NCBI GenBank assembly: GCA_023145555.1
Contig: JAGLDO010000143.1
Span: 1 to 6,444 of the forward strand
Direction of reading: 5' to 3'
DNA: 6,444 nt
Origin: Bacteroidales bacterium
GTDB lineage: Bacteria; Bacteroidota; Bacteroidia; Bacteroidales; B39-G9
This document shows positions 1 to 6,444 of the stretch, piece by piece (the first letter of the stretch is position 1; every line of letters starts with the position of its first letter). The notes under the pieces are model-generated. The model did no database searches. It had not been told where the DNA came from and saw only the letters and a list, made by a program, of their open reading frames with translations. The translations under genes and the position numbers were made by a program.

Positions 1-14
1 AACTTTTAACTTTA
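1..14. repeat. Inverted heptamer repeat remnant at left edge, cut by window
   Basis: AACTTTT and AACTTTA are two adjacent 7-base units; on the other strand they read TAAAGTT and AAAAGTT, which is the AAAGT heptamer core found after the nuclease gene, in the opposite orientation. The array is cut by the left edge, so its true length is unknown. With only two units in AT-rich DNA, chance similarity remains possible. Confidence 0.35.
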
Positions 15-26
15 CAAACTAATCAC

Positions 27-2891
27 ATGAAAGGTTTTTTATATAGTGTTACCGATTTTTTATACAATAAATATCAACAAAAAATTTCTGATTTTACAAT
101 AGTATTTCCTAATAGAAGAGCAGGAGTTTTTTTTACAAAATATTTATCACAAGTATCAGAGAAAACAATGTGGATGCCGCAAATTTTTACAATTAATGAA
201 TTTGCGCAAAAACTTTCTAATCTCCAATTGGCTGATAAATTATCATTAACTTTCGAATTATATAAAAGTTACAAAAGTATTTATAAAACTTCTGAGAGTT
301 TTGACGATTTTTATTTTTGGGGCGAAATGCTTTTAAACGATTTTGACGATTTAGATAAATATTTGATTAACACCGATGATATCTTTCAAAACATTTCATC
401 TATTAAAGATTTAGACTATAATTTCGATTATTTATCTGATGAACAAGTAAAAACATTAAAACAATTTTTTGCCAATTTTAATGAAGGTCAAATCACTGAT
501 AAAAAAGAGAGTTTTATAAAAATTTGGAATGTTTTAAATCCTATTTATAAAGATTTAAATAAAAAATTATCTGAGAAATCAATTGCCTACGAAGGAATGG
601 TTTATAGGCAGATGGCCGATAAAATTAAAAACAATACGATTGAAATTAATTCGAAGAAAATAATTTTTATTGGTTTCAATGCTCTTAATAATTGCGAAAA
701 TGAATTATTTAAATTTTTGCGAAATAATAAGCTCGCCGAGTTTTATTGGGACTACGATAATTATTACACAAAAAATAATAAACAACACGAAGCAGGATTG
801 TTTTTGCGAAACAATATAAATGAATTTAAGAATGACGATTTCCTTTTCAATTATGAAAATCTCAACTCAAACAAAAATATTGAATTTATATCCTCACCAT
901 CCGATGTTGCTCAAACAAAATTAGTTAGCAAAATATTAGAAGAAAATAATTTCGTTGCCGATAAAACAGCAATTGTTTTGGCAGACGAGAATTTGTTGGT
1001 GCCTCTATTGTTTTCTCTTCCCGACAAGATTAGTGAGATTAACGTAACAATGGGTTATCCATTAAAGAACACACCTGTTTTCAGCTTAATAAAACATATT
1101 ATTAGTCTGCAAAAAAATGCCAAGAAAGATAAAAACAATCATACAGTATTTTATCATAGTGATATTTCTAATATTTTAAATCATCAATATATAAATTATG
1201 ATGAGCAAGGCGATGAAGAAAATATTATTGATAAGAGGAAAGTTTACCGCTCGTTAAACAATTTGCAAAATCCATTATTGTCAAAAATTTTTGTGAAGAT
1301 TGAAGATTTAGGAGATTTTTCAAATTATATTACTGAAGTCTTGTACGAAGTTTTTCAAAACATCACAAATGAGAACGAAGATAAAAACTCATTAAATCTT
1401 GAAATAGAATATATCTACCATATTTTTATAGCAGTTAAACGTTTAAACGAGATAATTGAAACAGAAAAAATTGATTTGAAAATTGAAACATATTTCAAGC
1501 TGTTCGATAAAGTGATTCAGTCGTTGAGTGTTCCTTTTACAGGTGAACCTTTGGCAGGACTACAAATAATGGGGGTTTTAGAAACTCGTGTTTTAGATTT
1601 CGAAAATGTTATTATTCTTTCGATGAACGAAGGTGTTTTGCCAAAGAGCGGTATTGCATCATCATTTATTCCTTATAACATACGCAAAGGGTTTGGTTTG
1701 CCAACAATTGAAAATCAGGATGCCGTTTATGCTTATTATTTTTATCGTTTAATTCAACGAGCTAAAAATGTCTTTATGGTTTATAACACTCAAAGCAGCG
1801 GTATAAACGCAAACGAAAAAAGTCGCTTTTTATATCAACTTAAATATGAACATGATTTTAATATTGTTGAAAAAAATTTAACTTTCGATATTGGAGTTAA
1901 CAAACCAAAAGAAATTGTTATTGAGAAAACTAACGAAATCATTAATAAGCTTAATTTATATCTGTCTTCAGGCGAAGGTCGAAAATCTTTTTCTCCAAGT
2001 GCTTTAAATGTTTATAAAAGTTGTAGCCTGAAATTTTATTTCAAATATATAGCAGGACTAAAACAACCCGACGAAGTTGTTGAAGAAATTGCTGCAATGC
2101 ATTTCGGTAGCATAACTCACGAAGCTATACATTTGCTTTATCAGGATTTTAAAGATAAAAAAATTCTTGTTACCAAAGATGAGTTAGACCAATTATCTAA
2201 AAATAAAACATTAATAAATAATGCAATAAAAAAAGCCTTTAACACTCAGTTTTATAAACTAAACGAAGATGCAGATGTTGAAATAAACGGCAAAGATTTG
2301 CTCATATTTGAGATAATTAAACGATATGTGAATAAAATAATTGAAACAGATAAAAACAGGTTCGCACCATTTAGCATTGTCGATTTAGAAAAAAGTGTTA
2401 ACTACGAATTTCCTGTTTTTATTAACAAAGAAAAAAAATATGTTAATCTTTATGGAAAGATCGACCGCATTGACCAAATTAATAATTCAATTCGTATAAT
2501 TGACTATAAAACAGGTGCCGAACATAACAATTTTTATGATGTTGAAGAAATTTTTGATGATGAGAAATCGGCAAAGACTCACGAAATTTTTCAAATTTTT
2601 ATGTATTCAATGTTATACAAAAAGAATTTTAAACCCAACATAAACATTGAGCCTTGTTTATTTTATATAAAAAAATTATACGATAAGAATTTTAATATCA
2701 ACATAACTCAGAAACAGAACAGAAAGATTATAAACATTATTAACTCTTACGATTTTGTTTCAGAAGATTTTGAAAGCAGCTTGAGCAATTTATTAATTAA
2801 AATTTTCGATAAGGATATTAACTTTGAACAAACAGATGATATTAAAAGATGTGAATATTGTGAATATGCAGATATTTGTAAAAGAAATTAA
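27..2891 (+). CDS. AddB-like PD-(D/E)XK nuclease subunit with degenerate helicase half and Fe-S staple
   Basis: Probable second (AddB-type) subunit of a cytoplasmic AddAB-like helicase-nuclease that resects DNA double-strand breaks for RecA recombination. Seen: 954 aa. The N-terminus carries FPNRRAG (27-33) but no GxxGxGK[ST] P-loop. Family-like blocks follow at AIVLADE (315-321), NVTMGYP (339-345) and a motif V-like stretch ending MNEG (533-536). The C-terminal third is a RecB-type nuclease: G694 and H698, G810-K-I-D813, IIDYK with D826 and K828, and Q856xxxY860. D813 and D826 are 13 residues apart, as the two catalytic Asp are in RecB. C666 plus C942, C945 and C951 (CX2CX5C) match the AddB 4Fe-4S staple. 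Inference: nuclease active, ATPase inactive. The start at 27 is chosen because homologues begin just before the FPNRRAG block, although the frame is open to the left edge. No Shine-Dalgarno is seen. The AddA-like partner is not in the window. Length is usual for the Bacteroidota version. A standalone RecB-like nuclease role is the alternative. Confidence 0.9.
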   Translation: MKGFLYSVTDFLYNKYQQKISDFTIVFPNRRAGVFFTKYLSQVSEKTMWMPQIFTINEFAQKLSNLQLADKLSLTFELYKSYKSIYKTSESFDDFYFWGEMLLNDFDDLDKYLINTDDIFQNISSIKDLDYNFDYLSDEQVKTLKQFFANFNEGQITDKKESFIKIWNVLNPIYKDLNKKLSEKSIAYEGMVYRQMADKIKNNTIEINSKKIIFIGFNALNNCENELFKFLRNNKLAEFYWDYDNYYTKNNKQHEAGLFLRNNINEFKNDDFLFNYENLNSNKNIEFISSPSDVAQTKLVSKILEENNFVADKTAIVLADENLLVPLLFSLPDKISEINVTMGYPLKNTPVFSLIKHIISLQKNAKKDKNNHTVFYHSDISNILNHQYINYDEQGDEENIIDKRKVYRSLNNLQNPLLSKIFVKIEDLGDFSNYITEVLYEVFQNITNENEDKNSLNLEIEYIYHIFIAVKRLNEIIETEKIDLKIETYFKLFDKVIQSLSVPFTGEPLAGLQIMGVLETRVLDFENVIILSMNEGVLPKSGIASSFIPYNIRKGFGLPTIENQDAVYAYYFYRLIQRAKNVFMVYNTQSSGINANEKSRFLYQLKYEHDFNIVEKNLTFDIGVNKPKEIVIEKTNEIINKLNLYLSSGEGRKSFSPSALNVYKSCSLKFYFKYIAGLKQPDEVVEEIAAMHFGSITHEAIHLLYQDFKDKKILVTKDELDQLSKNKTLINNAIKKAFNTQFYKLNEDADVEINGKDLLIFEIIKRYVNKIIETDKNRFAPFSIVDLEKSVNYEFPVFINKEKKYVNLYGKIDRIDQINNSIRIIDYKTGAEHNNFYDVEEIFDDEKSAKTHEIFQIFMYSMLYKKNFKPNINIEPCLFYIKKLYDKNFNINITQKQNRKIINIINSYDFVSEDFESSLSNLLIKIFDKDINFEQTDDIKRCEYCEYADICKRN

Positions 2892-2909
2892 TTTTTTTCA
2901 TTATGTTTG
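2875..2909 (+). promoter_or_regulatory. Weak candidate Bacteroidota-type promoter for the LtaS-like/lipid kinase pair
   Basis: TATGTTTG (2902-2909) matches the Bacteroidota -7 consensus TAnnTTTG exactly, and TTTG occurs at 2875-2878. The 23-base spacer is longer than the usual 19-21, so the -33 assignment is doubtful. A start near 2916 would give a leader of about 195 nt carrying the heptamer array and the palindrome. It is offered only as the best match found in the intergenic stretch. Confidence 0.2.
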
Positions 2910-2928
2910 TTCACTAATAATTTAGCTA

Positions 2929-2956
2929 AAAGTTTAAAGTAAAAAGTATAAAGTTT
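2929..2956. repeat. Heptameric tandem repeat, four AAAGTWW units
   Basis: Four consecutive 7-base units, AAAGTTT, AAAGTAA, AAAGTAT and AAAGTTT, start at 2929, 2936, 2943 and 2950 with no slippage. The invariant core AAAGT is followed by two A/T bases. The array lies 37 bases after the nuclease gene's stop and 28 bases before the palindromic element. It is non-coding. Function is unknown; replication slippage or a structural intergenic spacer are the simplest readings. Confidence 0.65.
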
Positions 2957-2984
2957 GAGTTCAATCCGAAAAGTAGAAAAAGCA

Positions 2985-3057
2985 CGTCATTGCGAGGAAC
3001 GAAGCAATCTGTTGATAATCAACACATAGGGATTGTTTCGCTTCGTTTGCAATGACG
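2985..3057. repeat. Imperfect palindromic element, 'CGTCATTGCGAGG...AATGACG' type
   Basis: CGTCATTGC (2985-2993) is exactly complementary to GCAATGACG (3049-3057). After an asymmetric internal loop (6 versus 8 bases), CGAAGCAATC (3000-3009) pairs with GATTGTTTCG (3031-3040), with one G-U pair in RNA. The apical region holds a nested hairpin, TGTTGA (3010-3015) and TCAACA (3019-3024), around TAA. The element is visibly more GC-rich than its surroundings. From memory, near-identical termini are scattered between genes in many Bacteroidota and other genomes as short non-coding REP/MITE-like units; this window holds only one copy, so dispersal cannot be shown here. The right arm departs more from the typical form, suggesting an old copy. 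Poly-A lies on both sides but no convincing target duplication is seen. Confidence 0.75.
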
Positions 3058-3110
3058 AAAAACACTTTTGGAAGTGGACACATGTTTGAAACATAAATTA
3101 ACAAATTAAA

Positions 3111-5030
3111 ATGAGCAACTATTTTCAACATATTAAAGTATTACTAAAACGATTATTAATAGTGCTTGTGCTTTATGTTGCTACACGACTGTATTTTTAT
3201 GTTCTAAATTATAATTTTTTTAGTGCAGTACAGTTTTTTCCGTTAATGAAAATGTTTTTTTATGGAATACGTTTTGATATTTCAGCAATTGCATACACAA
3301 ATGTTTTAATTATTATTCTGCATGTAATACCGGGAAATTTTAAAAATCATAAAATTTATCAACTGCTAAAAAAAATTCTTTTTGTTGCAGTTAATTCAAT
3401 AATGCTTGCTACAAATTTTATTGATTCTAAATTTTTTGAATTTGAAGAGAAACGACTTACTTCCGATATTTTTTCTCCTGTTTGGCTTGGGAAAGATACT
3501 GTAGAACTAATGCCACAATTTATTCATGACTATTGGTATATTATTATAAGCTGGTTTATTGTTATTTTTATATTAATCTATTTCTACCCAAAGCTAAAAC
3601 AACGTGCTGAGGTAGAAATGATTAAGGGCAAGCAAAAAATTAAACAATTGATTTATCAGTCAGCATTATGTGTGTTTTTGTTGGCATTTTCAGTTTTATG
3701 TGCCAGAGGAGGTTTTCAGCTTAAACCTTTGCGAATAATTACTGCAGCTAAATATGCAAACTCAAATAATGTTTCATTAGTTCTTAACAGTCCGTTTACT
3801 TTATTAAAAACTGTAGGAAAGAAAGAAATTAAAATTGAAAATTATTTTACAAAACAAGAGCTTAATGAGATTTTTAATCCTGTAAGACAATATGAAAGTA
3901 ATTCTTCTTTCCGTAAAATGAATGTTGTAGTTTTTATTTTAGAAAGTTTTGGGAAAGAATATATAGGCTCGCTTAATAATAATAAAGGATATACACCTTT
4001 TTTAGATTCGCTTATTAGCAGAAGTCTGGTTTTCGATTATGCTTTTGCAAATGGAAAAAAATCAATTGAGGCTGTGCCTTCTGTATTGGCAAGTATACCT
4101 GCCTTAATGAATAATCCATTTATAACATCGAACTATTCTTCCAATAAAATTAATAGCCTTGCAAGCATCTTAAACAAAGAAGGTTATTACTCTTCTTTTT
4201 TCCATGGAGGAAATAATGGGACAATGGGTTTCGATAATTTTACCATGATGGCTGATATTGATGATTATTACGGCAGAAACGAATATGACAAACAAGGAGA
4301 TTATGATGGGAATTGGGGAATTTTTGACGAACCATATCTGCAATATTATGCACAAAAATTATCAGAATTTAACAAACCGTTTTTTTCTTGCTTGTTCACA
4401 TTGTCTTCACACCATCCTTACACAATACCAAAAAAATATGAAGGTAAGTTCAGAAAAGGTGAATTAATTAATGAGCAAAGCATATCCTATGCAGATTATT
4501 CGCTAAAACAATTTTTTAAAACAGCGTCAAAACTTCCTTGGTATAAAAACACATTGTTTGTATTTACTGCTGACCATACAGCGCAAGCATATAACAAGTT
4601 TTATAAAAACAAGCTCGGCAGATATTCAATTCCAATTATTTATTTTTGTCCGGGCGACACATCTTTAAAGGGAATAAATCATACCATAACACAACAGGCA
4701 GACATAATGCCTTCTGTTTTAGATTATTTAAATTATAACAAGAAATTTATTGCTTATGGTAATAGTGTTTTCGATACTACAGCCGATCATTATGCCGTTA
4801 ATTATATGAATGGCATATATCAATTTATTAATAACGGTTACACTTTGTTGTACGACGGTAACAATGTAATTGGATTATATAATATTAGAAAAGATAGATT
4901 GTTGAAACATAACTTATTAAAAAAATTGCCTCAAATTGTTACAAGTTTAGAAAATAAATTAAAAGCAATTTTGCAGTCTTATAATAATCGTCTAATTAAC
5001 AACGAATTAATTATTCGAGATAAAAATTAA
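3111..5030 (+). CDS. LTA synthase/MdoB-family membrane phosphotransferase (alkaline phosphatase superfamily)
   Basis: Inner-membrane enzyme, probably moving a glycerol-phosphate or related head group from a phospholipid to an unknown acceptor on the periplasmic side. Seen: 639 aa; about five hydrophobic segments (roughly 11-33, 37-75, 85-104, 142-160, 180-198), as in LtaS, then a sulfatase-fold domain from about 268. Candidate metal ligands and active-site residues are E278 (ILESFG), H434 (SSHHPY) and D488-H489 (TADHT). The nucleophile position falls at S318 (NGKKSIEAVP). WGIFDEP (402-408) and QQADIMP (528-534) are also family-like. Known: Gram-positive LtaS uses a Thr nucleophile and phosphatidylglycerol; MdoB decorates periplasmic glucans. 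Inference: the substrate differs, because the host looks Gram-negative; phosphoethanolamine transfer or plain phosphodiesterase activity is possible. The start at 3111 leads straight into the first TM segment and follows an A/T-rich leader without Shine-Dalgarno. It is almost certainly co-transcribed with the lipid kinase 2 nt downstream. Confidence 0.88.
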   Translation: MSNYFQHIKVLLKRLLIVLVLYVATRLYFYVLNYNFFSAVQFFPLMKMFFYGIRFDISAIAYTNVLIIILHVIPGNFKNHKIYQLLKKILFVAVNSIMLATNFIDSKFFEFEEKRLTSDIFSPVWLGKDTVELMPQFIHDYWYIIISWFIVIFILIYFYPKLKQRAEVEMIKGKQKIKQLIYQSALCVFLLAFSVLCARGGFQLKPLRIITAAKYANSNNVSLVLNSPFTLLKTVGKKEIKIENYFTKQELNEIFNPVRQYESNSSFRKMNVVVFILESFGKEYIGSLNNNKGYTPFLDSLISRSLVFDYAFANGKKSIEAVPSVLASIPALMNNPFITSNYSSNKINSLASILNKEGYYSSFFHGGNNGTMGFDNFTMMADIDDYYGRNEYDKQGDYDGNWGIFDEPYLQYYAQKLSEFNKPFFSCLFTLSSHHPYTIPKKYEGKFRKGELINEQSISYADYSLKQFFKTASKLPWYKNTLFVFTADHTAQAYNKFYKNKLGRYSIPIIYFCPGDTSLKGINHTITQQADIMPSVLDYLNYNKKFIAYGNSVFDTTADHYAVNYMNGIYQFINNGYTLLYDGNNVIGLYNIRKDRLLKHNLLKKLPQIVTSLENKLKAILQSYNNRLINNELIIRDKN

Positions 5031-5032
5031 AA

Positions 5033-5959
5033 ATGAAGAAAATTCTTTTTATAATAAACCCTGTATCAGGAGTAGGTAAGCAAAAAAATATTGAGAAGAG
5101 GATTGAAAAATATTTAGACACAACAAAATTTTCTTACGAAATAAAATATACCAAAGAAGCAAAACATGCAATTGATATTAGCTCCGACTCAGCCGATAAA
5201 TTCGATATTGTTGTAGCCGTTGGCGGCGATGGTTCGGTTAATGAAGTTTGTAAAGGATTAATTAATTCTAATTCAGCTTTAGCAATAATCCCAACCGGCT
5301 CGGGGAACGGTCTTGCCAGATATTTGAATATACCTCTGAAAATAGATAAAGCAATAAAATTAATTAACAAAACAACGATAAAGAAAATTGATACTGCTGA
5401 AATAAATAACGAAAAATTTGTTAATGTTGCCGGAATAGGTTTTGATGCTCATGTTAGTCGCATTTTTTCTAATTATGGTAAGCGTGGGCCTTTGCCTTAT
5501 GTTAAAATTGCTGCCGAAGAATTTCCAAAATACCGAGCTCAGAATTATCAAATTACTATTGACGGTAATACATTAAACAGAAAAGCTTTTTTAATAAGTT
5601 TTGCCAATTCTTCACAATTTGGAAATAACGCATATATTTCACCCGATGCAAAAATTGATGATGGATTAATTGATGTTTGCATTTTTAAAAATTTCCCCAT
5701 AGTTGAATCTCCTTTTTTGGCTGTTATGTTGTTTGATAAACGACTCGACAAATCAAAATATATGGAGATTGTTAAAGGTAAAGAAATTACCATTACACAC
5801 GAAAATCCAATTATTGCTCATATTGACGGTGAGCCTGTTTCTTTTGGAAAAGAAGTAAATGTTAAGATAAATCCACAATCATTAAATGTAATCGTTTCCG
5901 ATAAAGGGTTTAATATGGATCCGTTTTTTGTGAAAAGATTTAAAAAAATAATAAAATAA
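5033..5959 (+). CDS. Diacylglycerol kinase family lipid kinase (YegS/DgkB/BmrU type)
   Basis: Soluble, membrane-associating kinase that phosphorylates diacylglycerol or a similar lipid with ATP, most simply regenerating phosphatidic acid. Seen: 308 aa, the usual family length. NPVSG (9-13) opens the nucleotide-binding domain. GGDGS (64-68, Ser where Thr is commoner) and PTGSGNGLAR (87-96) form the phosphate-binding signature. GFDA (136-139) begins the second, beta-rich domain; KIDDGLIDV (207-215) fits the Mg-binding region, and HIDGEPV (263-269) contains the likely catalytic glutamate E267. All key elements are present, so I expect an active enzyme. No TM segment is visible. The start codon lies 2 nt after the preceding stop, implying translational coupling with the LtaS-like gene, whose reaction would release diacylglycerol. 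The transcript ends at the hairpin about 20 nt downstream. Sphingoid-base or other lipid kinase activity cannot be excluded, since family members differ in substrate. Confidence 0.92.
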   Translation: MKKILFIINPVSGVGKQKNIEKRIEKYLDTTKFSYEIKYTKEAKHAIDISSDSADKFDIVVAVGGDGSVNEVCKGLINSNSALAIIPTGSGNGLARYLNIPLKIDKAIKLINKTTIKKIDTAEINNEKFVNVAGIGFDAHVSRIFSNYGKRGPLPYVKIAAEEFPKYRAQNYQITIDGNTLNRKAFLISFANSSQFGNNAYISPDAKIDDGLIDVCIFKNFPIVESPFLAVMLFDKRLDKSKYMEIVKGKEITITHENPIIAHIDGEPVSFGKEVNVKINPQSLNVIVSDKGFNMDPFFVKRFKKIIK

Positions 5960-5978
5960 ATTTCATTATTTTTTAAAT

Positions 5979-6012
5979 AAAAAAGTCGCCTTAGTAGGCG
6001 ACTTTAATTTTT
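5979..6012. terminator. Bidirectional intrinsic terminator between convergent genes
   Basis: AAAGTCGCC (5982-5990) and GGCGACTTT (5997-6005) form a perfect 9-bp stem around the 6-base loop TTAGTA. On the plus strand the stem is followed by AA and then TTTTT (6008-6012). On the minus strand the stem end plus its flank gives six consecutive T (complement of 5979-5984). It lies about 20 nt after the lipid kinase stop and about 17 nt after the minus-strand gene's stop, so it can end both transcripts. Position and symmetry support a shared terminator. Confidence 0.88.
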
Positions 6013-6028
6013 ACTACTAACCTCAGTT

Positions 6029-6444
6029 CTATTTTTTTACAGTTGCGTAAATATTGTGAGCATTTTTATTAAACGCTTTTTTACTCATTCTTTCAGGAGC
6101 AGCCATAACCAATTTTGTTGGTTTTAATTCAGTTGTGCTTGTTGTTTTTGTAGTTCCACTTTTTGAATTAGTAGTCCAGCATTCAAAAGATTGATTTATT
6201 GTATTTGGTAAATTTAAATTAGACCAATATAATGTGCCGGATGAATACTTTCTGTCAGCCCAAACATCAACTCCATCTTCTGCGTAATAATAACCAATTT
6301 GATATTTTATGTCGTCATTAGGAATATCAATATATTCTGTTTCATCTTCATAATTACTATAATTGTCGTATCCGACATAAATAGGAGAAAGTGTTTCATA
6401 ACCGTAATTTGTCATATAAAGAAAGAAATAGTCGGAAGATACAT
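6029..6444 (-). CDS. Unrecognised protein, C-terminal part (5' end beyond right edge)
   Basis: The frame ends at a TAG whose complement lies at 6029-6031 and stays open without a stop to the right edge, giving 137 visible codons. An internal ATG (complement of 6413-6415) would give 128 aa, but the nine codons before it read VSSDYFFLY, look like ordinary protein, and no ribosome-binding signal is visible. I therefore treat this as the tail of a longer gene. The visible part is rich in Tyr, Asp and Glu at first (YVGYDNYSNYEDETEYID, then IGYYYAEDGVDVWADRKY), which looks like beta structure. A Thr/Ser-rich stretch follows (KSGTTKTTSTTE), then a basic tail ending KNAHNIYATVKK. There is one Cys, no TM segment, and no domain I recognise. 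No function is assigned. It is convergent with the lipid kinase and shares the terminator hairpin with it. Confidence 0.6.
   Translation of the reverse strand, partial: VSSDYFFLYMTNYGYETLSPIYVGYDNYSNYEDETEYIDIPNDDIKYQIGYYYAEDGVDVWADRKYSSGTLYWSNLNLPNTINQSFECWTTNSKSGTTKTTSTTELKPTKLVMAAPERMSKKAFNKNAHNIYATVKK

Noticed and set aside
2892..2898. T-run just after the nuclease gene stop as an intrinsic terminator
   Set aside because: I see no GC-containing inverted repeat immediately before it.
2977..3065. AAAAAGCAC and AAAAACAC flanking the palindrome as a target-site duplication
   Set aside because: The match needs a gap, is mostly poly-A, and the left copy overlaps the first base of the element, so it is not convincing in AT-rich DNA.
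3067..3088. TTTG followed by CATGTTTG as a promoter directly before the LtaS-like gene
   Set aside because: The -7 match lacks the initial T and the gap between the elements is only 10 bases, far too short for the Bacteroidota promoter architecture.
4170..4355. Minus-strand open frame of 61 codons inside the LtaS-like gene
   Set aside because: It lies wholly within a well-supported gene on the opposite strand and shows no recognisable motif or start signal.
4258..4467. Second plus-strand frame of 69 codons overlapping the LtaS-like gene
   Set aside because: It is an out-of-frame reading across the active-site histidine region of the real gene and has no independent support.
5134..5793. Three minus-strand open frames opposite the lipid kinase gene
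   Set aside because: All are antisense to conserved kinase motifs (GGDGS, GSGNG, GFDA, DDGLID), which explain the sequence fully.

Overview
The window is strongly AT-rich. It has A/T-rich leaders without Shine-Dalgarno motifs and protein families with a Bacteroidota flavour: an AddB-like nuclease with the FPNRRAG N-terminus, and an LTA-synthase-family sulfatase-fold enzyme in a presumably Gram-negative host. I infer a member of Bacteroidota and cannot place it to order from this stretch alone.

Layout, left to right: (1) 27-2891 (+), a complete AddB-like subunit of a double-strand-break resection complex. It has a degenerate helicase half and an intact RecB-type PD-(D/E)XK nuclease held by a four-cysteine Fe-S staple. 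(2) 2892-3110, an intergenic stretch with a 7-bp-period tandem repeat and a 73-bp imperfect palindrome of the dispersed 'CGTCATTGCGAGG...AATGACG' type. (3) 3111-5030 (+), a five-TM LtaS/MdoB-like membrane phosphotransferase. (4) 5033-5959 (+), a soluble YegS/DgkB-type lipid kinase starting 2 nt after the previous stop. (5) 5979-6012, a strong hairpin with T-runs on both strands, placed between convergent genes. (6) 6029 to the right edge (-), the C-terminal part of an unrecognised protein that continues beyond the window.

The most meaningful functional link is the LtaS-like/lipid-kinase pair. LtaS/MdoB enzymes take glycerol-phosphate head groups from phosphatidylglycerol and leave diacylglycerol, and DgkB-type kinases return diacylglycerol to phosphatidic acid. 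The tight spacing suggests one operon for head-group transfer and lipid recycling. The acceptor is unknown, because Gram-negative bacteria do not make classical lipoteichoic acid. The nuclease is an independent repair gene whose likely helicase partner (AddA-like) is not in the window. I found no CRISPR array, tRNA, rRNA, intact insertion sequence or defence island; most of the window is ordinary chromosomal sequence.
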